From: JBOFLG01 sp051657745
GTDB lineage: Bacteria; Actinomycetota; Actinomycetes; Actinomycetales; Dermatophilaceae
Length of the DNA: 6,191 bases
Reading direction: 5' to 3'
Assembly (NCBI GenBank): GCA_051657745.1
Contig: JBOFLG010000002.1
Location: 1 to 6,191 of the forward strand
Under the pieces are notes generated by a model. The model was not told where the DNA came from. It saw only the letters and a list, made by a program, of their open reading frames with translations, and searched no databases. Shown one piece after another: positions 1 through 5,499 of this stretch. The position numbers and the translations under genes are program-made. The stretch's first letter is position 1, and every line of letters begins with the position of its first letter.

Positions 1-507
1 CGGTTCGAGCAGCACGGCGAAGGCGGCGTCGTCGATCAGGTCCGGCCGCTCCCGTTCGACCCGGAGCAGCCCGTTGTACTGCGCGTCGATCTCCTCACCG
101 TCGTAGAACACCAGGGTCAGATCGCGGCTGGGCTCGCGGATCTGGTGCGCCAGCCGGAGCATCACCGCGACGCCGCCTTTCATGTCGACGGTGCCCCGGC
201 CCCACAGCACCTCCTGCCCGGCGACGTCGACCCGCCGAGTCGGGAGGTTGGCCGGGTCGCTGGTCAGCGGCACGGTGTCCAGATGGCCGGCCAGCACGAC
301 CCGCTCGACGCGGCCGAGCTCGGTGCGAGCGACGACGGTGTTGCCGAGGCGGATGACGGTGAGGTGAGGCAGCAGGGTGAGCGCGGCCTCGACGGCGTCG
401 GCGAGAGCGGCCTCGGCAAGGCTCACCGACTCGATGTCACAGATCGCAGCGGTCAGGGTCGTGACGTCGGCGGTGAGGTCGAGAACGGAGGTCGAGGCGG
501 CCGGCAC
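1..507 (-). CDS. dapE: Succinyl-diaminopimelate desuccinylase DapE (N-terminal part, truncated by window edge)
   Basis: This M20-family di-zinc peptidase hydrolyses N-succinyl-LL-2,6-diaminopimelate to succinate and LL-diaminopimelate in the cytoplasmic lysine/cell-wall precursor pathway. The 169 visible codons hold the N-terminal half of the catalytic domain. GHLDTVP at residues 74-80 supplies zinc ligand H75 and D77. WGRGTVDMKGG at 102-112 supplies the bridging Asp D108. FYDGEEI at 134-140 supplies the general base E138 and zinc ligand E139. The dimerisation domain and C-terminal His ligand lie beyond position 1. I chose the GTG at 507 because the protein then aligns with the usual short DapE N-terminus and a TACGCT box ends 6 nt upstream, as expected for a leaderless actinobacterial mRNA. 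An in-frame ATG at 570 would add 21 residues of low-complexity leader and would lie upstream of that box. Its divergent neighbour dapD makes the pathway's succinylated intermediate. The family call is firm, the exact start less so. Confidence 0.95.
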   Translation of the reverse strand, partial: MPAASTSVLDLTADVTTLTAAICDIESVSLAEAALADAVEAALTLLPHLTVIRLGNTVVARTELGRVERVVLAGHLDTVPLTSDPANLPTRRVDVAGQEVLWGRGTVDMKGGVAVMLRLAHQIREPSRDLTLVFYDGEEIDAQYNGLLRVERERPDLIDDAAFAVLLEP

Positions 508-513
508 CCGATG

Positions 514-519
514 AGCGTA
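514..519 (-). promoter_or_regulatory. Putative -10 box of a leaderless dapE promoter
   Basis: Read on the minus strand, TACGCT fits the actinobacterial TANNNT -10 consensus. It ends 6 nt before the dapE GTG codon, so transcription would begin at or next to the start codon. There is no purine-rich Shine-Dalgarno sequence before the GTG, which agrees with a leaderless message. No good -35 hexamer is visible. This is inferred from spacing alone. Confidence 0.5.
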
Positions 520-532
520 GGCGACTGATCGA

Positions 533-548
533 TGGCGGGAGGCCGCCA
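533..548. repeat. Perfect 6-bp inverted repeat between dapE and dapD
   Basis: TGGCGG and CCGCCA are separated by the tetranucleotide GAGG. The repeat lies between the two divergent -10 boxes and covers the expected -35 zone of the dapE promoter. It could be a small operator shared by the divergent pair, or a chance G/C palindrome, since such short repeats are common in high-GC DNA. Confidence 0.35.
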
Positions 549-575
549 CGGTCCGGCGAGCGGCCGTCATCCCCC

Positions 576-581
576 TAGGCT
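576..581 (+). promoter_or_regulatory. Putative -10 box of a leaderless dapD promoter
   Basis: TAGGCT matches TANNNT and ends 7 nt before the dapD ATG at 589, the spacing typical of leaderless actinobacterial transcripts. No Shine-Dalgarno sequence precedes the ATG. No convincing -35 element is seen. Together with the minus-strand box at 514-519 it makes a compact divergent promoter pair. Confidence 0.55.
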
Positions 582-588
582 TGGCAGT

Positions 589-1521
589 ATGACCCGCACC
601 GCTTGGGGGCACGGCCTGCTCACCGTCACCGACGAAGGCGCCGTCCTCGACACCTGGTATCCCGCACCCGCTCTCGGCCAGGTCGGCGGCGCCGGCGACC
701 TCGAGGCACCACCGGGGCTGGAGTCGCTCGTCGGCGCGGATGACGCGCGCGGGGTGCGCCGCGAACTGCGCCTGGTCACCGTCGATCTTGACGCGCCACC
801 GGTGGACACTCCCGACGCATATCTGCGGCTCCATGCGCTCTCACATCGTCTCTGCGTGCCGAACTCGGTCAACCTCGACGGCTTGTTCGGCGTGCTGCCA
901 AACGTGGTCTGGACGAGTCGAGGCCCCTGTGCCGTCGAGGGATTCGAGCGGACTCGGCTGCGGCTGCTGGCCGGTGGCCCGGTGCAGGTGCTCGGTGTCG
1001 ACAAGTTCCCCCGGATGGTCGACTACGTCGTACCGGCCGGGGTGCGCATCGGGGATGCCGACCGGGTGCGGCTCGGCGCCCACCTCTCGCCCGGCACGAC
1101 AGTGATGCACGAAGGGTTCGTCAACTTCAACGCCGGCACGCTGGGCGCCTCGATGGTCGAAGGGCGGCTCGCCCAGGGTGTCGTGGTCGGCGACGGCTCC
1201 GACATCGGTGGTGGCGCCTCGACCATGGGCACACTCTCCGGCGGCGGCACGGAACGGGTTCGCATCGGCGAACGTTGCCTGCTTGGTGCCGAAGCCGGCC
1301 TCGGCATCGCCCTGGGTGATGACTGCGTGGTCGAAGCAGGGCTATACCTTACTGCCGGAACGAAAGTCAGCCTTCCTGACGGCAGCGTGGTCAAGGCCCG
1401 CGAGTTGTCGGGGCAGAGGCACCTGCTCTTCATCCGACACTCGGTCACCGGGGCAGTCGAAGCACGGCCCCGTGACGGTCACGGCATCGTGCTCAACGCC
1501 GCGTTGCACGCCAACGACTGA
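589..1521 (+). CDS. dapD: 2,3,4,5-tetrahydropyridine-2,6-dicarboxylate N-succinyltransferase DapD (actinobacterial type)
   Basis: The enzyme transfers succinyl from succinyl-CoA to tetrahydrodipicolinate, the first committed step of the succinylase route to diaminopimelate and lysine. It is cytosolic and in this family forms a trimer. The 310-residue length is close to the roughly 317 residues of M. tuberculosis DapD and longer than the E. coli enzyme. An N-terminal alpha/beta domain (about 1-130) is followed by a left-handed beta-helix built from hexapeptide repeats (about 145-275). DKFPRMVDYVVP at 138-149 and HEGFVNFNAGTLG at 174-186 are highly characteristic. E191 in SMVEGR corresponds to the glutamate proposed as catalytic in the mycobacterial enzyme. 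GDGSDIGGGAS follows and helps shape the CoA and substrate cleft. The ATG at 589 is preferred over in-frame extension to 532 because family members begin near this residue and a -10 box sits 7 nt upstream. It diverges from dapE and lies 49 bp before the lysozyme-like gene. Confidence 0.97.
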   Translation: MTRTAWGHGLLTVTDEGAVLDTWYPAPALGQVGGAGDLEAPPGLESLVGADDARGVRRELRLVTVDLDAPPVDTPDAYLRLHALSHRLCVPNSVNLDGLFGVLPNVVWTSRGPCAVEGFERTRLRLLAGGPVQVLGVDKFPRMVDYVVPAGVRIGDADRVRLGAHLSPGTTVMHEGFVNFNAGTLGASMVEGRLAQGVVVGDGSDIGGGASTMGTLSGGGTERVRIGERCLLGAEAGLGIALGDDCVVEAGLYLTAGTKVSLPDGSVVKARELSGQRHLLFIRHSVTGAVEARPRDGHGIVLNAALHAND

Positions 1522-1559
1522 CCCGACCACCCGCGCGGCCGCCGCCGCCGTCAGCACCT

Positions 1560-1564
1560 GGAGG
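1560..1564 (+). promoter_or_regulatory. Shine-Dalgarno site of the lysozyme-like gene
   Basis: GGAGG lies 6 nt before the GTG at 1571. This strong site fixes the start well inside a longer open frame that runs back through the end of dapD. It contrasts with the absence of such a site before dapD, as expected for an internal gene of a polycistronic mRNA. Confidence 0.75.
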
Positions 1565-1570
1565 ATCACT

Positions 1571-2473
1571 GTGCCGCGAACCTCGCGGGGTTACCTCACC
1601 CTCAGCGAGCAGCAGCCCCGGGTCGCCCGGCAGCGGCGCAGCACTGCGCTGTTCCTCGTAGTGGGCCTCGGCGTGGTCGCGGCCGGTGCCTGGTTCGGCG
1701 GTCGGGAGGCGCGCGAGAGCCTCCGCCCCGAGAGGTGCCGCGTCACGGCATCCGGGATGACGTTCGGCTGGGCTCCCGACCAGGCCAGCAACGCCGCCGC
1801 GATCACCGCGATCGCGGTCAAGCGCGAGCTGCCGCCGCGAGCCGCGACCATCGCGATCGCCACCGCGATGCAAGAGTCGAAGGTGCGTAACGTGCGGTAC
1901 GGCGACCGGGACTCGGTGGGGTTGTTCCAGCAACGTCCCTCCCAGGGCTGGGGCACCGCGGAGCAGATCCTCAGCCCGGAGTATTCGACGAACAAGTTCT
2001 ACGACGCGCTCGTGAAGGTCACCGACTACACCGAACTGGAGATCGCCACGGCGGCGCAGAAGGTCCAGCTCTCTGCCGATGGGTCGGCCTACGCCCAGCA
2101 CGAGGCACAGGCCCGGGTGACCGCCTCGGTGCTCGCTGGGCAGTCCGCCGGGGGCATCGGCTGCACGCTCAACGACCCGGCATCGCCAGGAGACCCCCCG
2201 GCCCTGGCGGCGCTGCTAGAGAAGGACTTCGGCCTTCGCGGCACCGTGTCTGAGAATCGGGTGGTGGTCACGGCCGACAGTGGCGAGGCCATGTGGGCAG
2301 TGGCGTCCTGGGCGGTCGCGCGGGCCTCCGAGACCGGCGCCGTGCGGGTAGTTGCCGAGGGGCGCGAGTGGGTCAGAGGCAAGAGTGACCACGCCTTCCG
2401 GTGGCACCCGGTAGACCGCGACGGCTCCACCGACGGTGCTGATTCCCGCCGCGTCGTCATCCACCTCACCTGA
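1571..2473 (+). CDS. Membrane-anchored protein with a lysozyme-like (goose-lysozyme/Slt type) core; function unknown
   Basis: This 300-residue protein has a basic N-terminus (RQRR at 20-23), then one hydrophobic segment at about 25-43. It is probably a signal anchor with the rest outside the membrane, since I see no lipobox or clear cleavage site. Residues 70-190 look like a lysozyme-like fold: a helix with ATAMQES at 98-103 puts E102 where goose-type lysozymes and soluble lytic transglycosylases have their catalytic Glu, followed by GLFQQRPSQGWG at 117-128, recalling the GL(M/F)Q motif. Two cysteines, C56 and C198, bracket this core and could form a disulfide outside the cell. The last hundred residues (about 205-300) are not recognised. 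The protein may cleave or bind peptidoglycan, but activity is inferred. I recall relatives labelled hypothetical or heavy-metal transporter; nothing here supports transport. It lies 49 bp after dapD with its own strong ribosome site, so cotranscription is plausible. Confidence 0.8.
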   Translation: MPRTSRGYLTLSEQQPRVARQRRSTALFLVVGLGVVAAGAWFGGREARESLRPERCRVTASGMTFGWAPDQASNAAAITAIAVKRELPPRAATIAIATAMQESKVRNVRYGDRDSVGLFQQRPSQGWGTAEQILSPEYSTNKFYDALVKVTDYTELEIATAAQKVQLSADGSAYAQHEAQARVTASVLAGQSAGGIGCTLNDPASPGDPPALAALLEKDFGLRGTVSENRVVVTADSGEAMWAVASWAVARASETGAVRVVAEGREWVRGKSDHAFRWHPVDRDGSTDGADSRRVVIHLT

Positions 2474-2503
2474 GCGCCTCGCGCCTGACCGCGCCGGTGT
2501 CCA

Positions 2504-2528
2504 CCCGGTGACCGCCCCGGCCACCGGG
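2504..2528. terminator. Possible bidirectional terminator hairpin between converging genes
   Basis: CCCGGTG (2504-2510) and CACCGGG (2522-2528) form a perfect 7-bp stem with an 11-nt loop. It lies in the 93-bp gap between the lysozyme-like gene and gltA, which converge. No T-tract follows on either strand, so this would be a weak or non-canonical terminator. A second CCGGTG at 2494-2499 could pair with the same right arm. Confidence 0.35.
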
Positions 2529-2566
2529 ACCGCACGGATGAAGGCAGGCATCGGCTGCGGGCGCAG

Positions 2567-3853
2567 TCAGCGGGCGCCGACGGGGGTGTAGTCGCGCTGG
2601 GGCTCACCGATGTAGACCTGTCGCGGTCGGCCGATCTTCGTCGTCGGGTCCTCGATCATCTCGCGCCACTGCGCGATCCAGCCCGGGAGTCGACCGAGCG
2701 CGAACAGCACGGTGAACATGCGCGTCGGGAAACCCATGGCTTTGTAGATCAGACCGGTGTAGAAGTCGACGTTCGGATAGAGCCTGCGCTCGACGAAATA
2801 GTCGTCAGCCAGCGCGATCTCCTCCAGGCGCAGCGCGGTCTCGAGCAACTCGTCGCTACCCGGCACCTTGGCGAGGATGTCGTGCGCGGTCTTCTTGATG
2901 ATGGCCGCACGCGGGTCGTAGTTCTTGTAGACCCGGTGCCCGAACCCCATCAATCGGACTCCGGCCTCCTTGTTTTTCACACGGGTCATGAACGTGTCGA
3001 CGTCGTCGCTCGAGTCCCGGATCCGCTCGAGCATCTCGAGCACCGCCTGGTTCGCACCGCCATGCAACGGCCCGGACAGCGCGTGAATACCGGCCGACAC
3101 CGACGCGAACAAGTTGGCCTGCGCGGACCCCACCAAGCGCACCGTCGAGGTGGAGCAGTTCTGCTCGTGGTCGGCGTGCAGAACGAGCAGCAGGTTGACG
3201 GCCTTGACCAAGTCGGGGTCGAGGTCGTACCCGGTGGCGGGCACCCCGAACGTCATCCGAAGGAAGTTCTCGACCAGCGAGAGTCGGTTGTCCGGGTAGA
3301 GAAAGGGCTGCCCGATCGACTTCTTGTAGGCGTAGGCCGCGATCGTCGGCAGCTTGGCGAACAGCCGGATCGTCGAGATCTCCACCTGCTGGGCGTCAAA
3401 TGGGTCGAGGCTGTCCTGGTAGAACGTCGACAGCGCCGAGACCGCCGAGGACAGCACCGGCATCGGGTGCGCGTCACGCGGGAAGCCCTGGAAGAACGCC
3501 TTGAGGTCTTCGTGCAGCATCGTGTGCTGCCGAACCTGGTCCTCAAACTCGGCGAGTTGCTCGGCGGACGGTAACTCGCCGTAGATGAGCAGGTACGAGA
3601 CCTCGACAAACGACGAGTGTTCGGCGAGCTGCTCGATCGGGTACCCGCGGTACCGCAGAATTCCCTGGTCACCGTCGATATAGGTGACCGCGCTCGTACA
3701 GCTCGCCGTGTTGACGAACCCCGAGTCGAGGGTGACATTGCCGGTCTCCTTGAGGAGCGCGGAGATGTCGTACCCGCCGTTTCCTTCGGTGGCGGTGGCC
3801 AACGAGAGGTCGAGCCGCTTCCCAGCGGCAGTCAAAATGGCGCCGTCGGCCAT
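2567..3853 (-). CDS. gltA: Citrate synthase (type II, hexameric class)
   Basis: The enzyme condenses acetyl-CoA with oxaloacetate to citrate, the entry step of the TCA cycle. The 428-residue length equals that of the large bacterial type II enzymes. Positions match E. coli numbering closely: ADHEQNCSTSTVR carries H229, PLHGGANQA carries catalytic H264, MGFGHRVYKNYDPRA carries H306, PNVDFYTG carries catalytic D363, and R388 in ALGRLPGW corresponds to the citrate-binding arginine. The N-terminal extension (about 1-60), typical of NADH-sensitive type II enzymes, is present, but I cannot infer actual NADH regulation. The ATG at 3853 is chosen over an open extension to 3994 because homologs start there and AAGGA lies 8 nt upstream. 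It is on the same strand as dapC, 137 bp downstream of it, with a probable promoter of its own, and converges with the lysozyme-like gene. gltA is a safe symbol, although actinobacteria may carry further citrate or methylcitrate synthases. Confidence 0.97.
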   Translation of the reverse strand: MADGAILTAAGKRLDLSLATATEGNGGYDISALLKETGNVTLDSGFVNTASCTSAVTYIDGDQGILRYRGYPIEQLAEHSSFVEVSYLLIYGELPSAEQLAEFEDQVRQHTMLHEDLKAFFQGFPRDAHPMPVLSSAVSALSTFYQDSLDPFDAQQVEISTIRLFAKLPTIAAYAYKKSIGQPFLYPDNRLSLVENFLRMTFGVPATGYDLDPDLVKAVNLLLVLHADHEQNCSTSTVRLVGSAQANLFASVSAGIHALSGPLHGGANQAVLEMLERIRDSSDDVDTFMTRVKNKEAGVRLMGFGHRVYKNYDPRAAIIKKTAHDILAKVPGSDELLETALRLEEIALADDYFVERRLYPNVDFYTGLIYKAMGFPTRMFTVLFALGRLPGWIAQWREMIEDPTTKIGRPRQVYIGEPQRDYTPVGAR

Positions 3854-3861
3854 ATGGGTGG

Positions 3862-3866
3862 TCCTT
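3862..3866 (-). promoter_or_regulatory. Shine-Dalgarno site of gltA
   Basis: On the minus strand AAGGA sits 8 nt upstream of the gltA ATG. This supports the start at 3853 rather than the longer open frame upstream. Confidence 0.7.
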
Positions 3867-3892
3867 GTCGATCGGGGCCAGGGTTGGGATGG

Positions 3893-3898
3893 ACAGTA
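3893..3898 (-). promoter_or_regulatory. Candidate gltA -10 box
   Basis: Minus-strand TACTGT fits TANNNT and lies 39 nt upstream of the gltA ATG, which would give a leader of roughly 30 nt containing the Shine-Dalgarno site. No clear -35 hexamer appears 16-19 nt upstream of it. The call rests on the box and its location in the 137-bp gap after dapC. Confidence 0.35.
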
Positions 3899-3932
3899 CT
3901 CCCCGGCCACTCTCGGCTCCGACGTGAGCCCC

Positions 3933-3955
3933 GGTGGAGCGGATGACGCTCCGCC
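3933..3955. terminator. Hairpin in the dapC-gltA gap, possible dapC terminator or gltA regulatory element
   Basis: GGAGCG (3936-3941) and CGCTCC (3947-3952) form a perfect 6-bp stem around a 5-nt loop. Two further G-C pairs (3933-3934 with 3954-3955) flank one imperfect position. It lies about 36 bp past the dapC stop codon and upstream of the candidate gltA -10 box, so it could end the fdxA-dapC message. No U-tract follows on the minus strand, so intrinsic termination is uncertain. Confidence 0.35.
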
Positions 3956-3990
3956 TGCCGGCCCGCCAGCGACCAGCGGCACAGATGACG

Positions 3991-5145
3991 TCAACCGGCT
4001 CCCAGTCGCGCCGCCGCCGCGGCGATGCGCTCATCGGTGGCAGTGAGCGCGATCCGCACGTGCTCGGCGCCGGATGCACCGTAGAACTCACCGGGAGCGA
4101 CCAGGATGCCGCGCTCCGCGAGCCGGCGGACCGTCTCACGTCCTGGCTCGCCTGCGGTTGCCCACAGATACAAGCCGGCCTCGGAGTGGTCGACCCGCAA
4201 CCCGAAACCCTCGACAGCAGAGCGGAGTACGTCGCGGCGCTGCCGGTACCGCGCCTTCTGCTCCGCGACGTGTCCGGGGTCGCCGAGGGCGGCCAGCATG
4301 GCCCGCTGCACCGGCCATGGAACGATCACGCCGGCGTGCTTGCGCACCTCCACGACGCGTGCAACCAGGGCCGGGTCACCGGCCACGAACCCCGCCCGGT
4401 ACCCGGCCAGGTTCGACTGCTTTGACAGCGAGTACACACACAACAGCCCGGCGTGAGACCCGCCACTCACCCGCGGATCAAGCACGGACGGGGTGGTGGG
4501 CGGCTCCCCAGCTTCCGCGGAGTGTGGGCGCCAGTCGAGCTCGGCGTAGCACTCGTCGGACGCGACCACGACCCCGTGCTCGCGCGCCCAGGCCACGACC
4601 TTGGCGAGGTGCTCGACTCCGAGCACGGCGCCGGTGGGGTTGGCCGGGGTGTTGAGCCACAACAGTTTCGGCGTGGTGGCTGCAGTGGGCGGCCCGAGTG
4701 CGGTGAGCGAGTCGAGCGGGAGCGGGGTCGCGCCCGCGAGCCGGGCGCCGACGTCGTACGTCGGGTAGGCCACCCGCGGGAAGGCGACGACGTCGCCCGG
4801 GCCCAGCCCGAGCAGCGTGGGCAGCCAGGCCACCAGTTCCTTGGACCCCACTGTCGGCAGCACCCCGTCGGGGTCCACCTCGAGCACTCCGCGGCGCTGC
4901 GCGAACCACTGGGCCACCGCATGCCGGAGGTCGGGCGTCCCCCAGGTCTGCGGGTAGCCGGGAGCATCCGACGCCGCAGCGAGCGCCTCGCGCACCACCG
5001 TCGGCGTCGGGTCGACCGGCGTGCCGACCGACAGGTCGACCAGGCCCGCTCCCGCCGAGCCGGCGAGGCTGGCGTCAGAAAAGGCACTCGCCCGCTCCTT
5101 GACCGGAGCGAGCGAGTCCCAGGGGAAGTCGGGGAGGGTGAGCAC
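3991..5145 (-). CDS. dapC: Succinyldiaminopimelate aminotransferase DapC (class I/II PLP aminotransferase)
   Basis: The enzyme transfers an amino group, usually from glutamate, to N-succinyl-2-amino-6-ketopimelate, the step between DapD and DapE. The 384-residue protein has a complete fold-type I layout. The N-terminal SVGTPVDPTP (39-48) resembles the substrate-lid region. YPQTWGTPDLR is at 64-74. N169 in TPANPTG contacts PLP and substrate, D197 in SDECYAE pairs with the pyridine nitrogen, and Y200 is nearby. K242 in YSLSKQSNLAGYR forms the Schiff base, and R364 in HVRIALT probably binds the substrate carboxylate. The GTG at 5145 is the first possible start, because an in-frame TAG abuts it. 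It follows the fdxA stop by 5 nt with only a weak Shine-Dalgarno, so translation is probably coupled to fdxA. Other class I aminotransferase activities are possible on sequence alone, but the dapD/dapE context and pairing with ferredoxin favour DapC. Confidence 0.92.
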   Translation of the reverse strand: MLTLPDFPWDSLAPVKERASAFSDASLAGSAGAGLVDLSVGTPVDPTPTVVREALAAASDAPGYPQTWGTPDLRHAVAQWFAQRRGVLEVDPDGVLPTVGSKELVAWLPTLLGLGPGDVVAFPRVAYPTYDVGARLAGATPLPLDSLTALGPPTAATTPKLLWLNTPANPTGAVLGVEHLAKVVAWAREHGVVVASDECYAELDWRPHSAEAGEPPTTPSVLDPRVSGGSHAGLLCVYSLSKQSNLAGYRAGFVAGDPALVARVVEVRKHAGVIVPWPVQRAMLAALGDPGHVAEQKARYRQRRDVLRSAVEGFGLRVDHSEAGLYLWATAGEPGRETVRRLAERGILVAPGEFYGASGAEHVRIALTATDERIAAAAARLGAG

Positions 5146-5150
5146 CTACG

Positions 5151-5477
5151 TCACTCGTCGTGCTCCTGCGGCGGCAGCGCAGCGATGATCGGGTGGTCCT
5201 TGGCAATCACGCCGAGCTTGGCCGCGCCGCCCGGGCTGCCGAGGTCGTCGAAGAACTCGACGTTGGCTTTGTAGTAGTCGGCCCACTGGTCGGGCACGTC
5301 GTCCTCGTAGTAGATCGCCTCGACCGGGCAGACCGGCTCACAGGCTCCGCAGTCGACACACTCGTCAGGGTGGATGTAAAGGCTGCGCCCACCCTCATAA
5401 ATGCAGTCGACCGGACACTCCTCGATACAGGCCTTGTCCTTGAGGTCGACGCAGGGCTGAGCGATCACGTACGTCAT
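5151..5477 (-). CDS. fdxA: 7Fe ferredoxin (3Fe-4S plus 4Fe-4S), FdxA type
   Basis: This is a small soluble electron carrier of 108 residues. Its cysteines match the Azotobacter FdI-type 7Fe pattern with a one-residue offset: C9, C17 and C50 for the 3Fe-4S cluster, C21, C40, C43 and C46 for the 4Fe-4S cluster, with C25 the extra, non-ligand cysteine. Motifs are ACIEECPVDCIYEG at 16-29 and CVDCGACEPVCP at 40-51. The acidic C-terminal half (about 55-108) is typical of actinobacterial FdxA. The ATG at 5477 gives the standard MTYVIAQPC start. It is preceded at 7 nt by TAGTAT, suggesting a leaderless mRNA. An in-frame ATG at 5486 would add three residues (MGG) but would overlap that box. The physiological redox partner is not visible here. 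The 5-nt gap to dapC suggests one operon, and this fdxA-dapC pairing recurs in actinobacteria (for example fdxC with an adjacent aminotransferase gene in M. tuberculosis). Confidence 0.96.
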   Translation of the reverse strand: MTYVIAQPCVDLKDKACIEECPVDCIYEGGRSLYIHPDECVDCGACEPVCPVEAIYYEDDVPDQWADYYKANVEFFDDLGSPGGAAKLGVIAKDHPIIAALPPQEHDE

Positions 5478-5484
5478 GCCACCC

Positions 5485-5490
5485 ATACTA
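5485..5490 (-). promoter_or_regulatory. Putative -10 box of a leaderless fdxA-dapC promoter
   Basis: Minus-strand TAGTAT is a good TANNNT match and ends 7 nt before the fdxA ATG. There is no separate Shine-Dalgarno sequence, so the message is probably leaderless. It overlaps the plus-strand box at 5486-5491 by five bases. Confidence 0.6.
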
Positions 5491-5491
5491 T
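5486..5491 (+). promoter_or_regulatory. Putative -10 box for the GNAT acetyltransferase gene
   Basis: TACTAT matches TANNNT and ends 8 nt before the ATG at 5500. The gene has no Shine-Dalgarno sequence, which agrees with a leaderless transcript starting near the ATG (or at the in-frame GTG at 5494). The box is nearly the exact reverse of the fdxA box on the other strand. Confidence 0.5.
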
Positions 5492-5499
5492 GCGTGGCC

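Noticed and set aside
145..528. Plus-strand open frame of 127 codons opposite dapE
   Set aside because: It is antisense to dapE, whose reverse translation contains the full zinc-site motifs. The composition is Arg/Gly/Asp-rich, as expected of an antisense frame in high-GC DNA.
1178..1570. N-terminal extension of the lysozyme-like gene through dapD
   Set aside because: The extension overlaps dapD out of frame, has no motif, and the strong GGAGG site 6 nt before the GTG at 1571 marks the real start.
2882..3574. Plus-strand open frame of 230 codons inside gltA
   Set aside because: It lies entirely opposite the conserved citrate synthase, has no recognisable domain, and is rich in Arg, Val and Gly like other shadow frames.
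3986..3993. TGACGTCA palindrome overlapping the dapC stop codon
   Set aside because: It is a single 8-bp palindrome with no second copy or known bacterial regulator of this form, and it is partly set by the stop codon. Probably chance.
4453..5274. Plus-strand open frame of 273 codons opposite dapC and the end of fdxA
   Set aside because: Despite its length, it is antisense to two well-supported genes and shows no motif. Long antisense frames are expected at this GC content.
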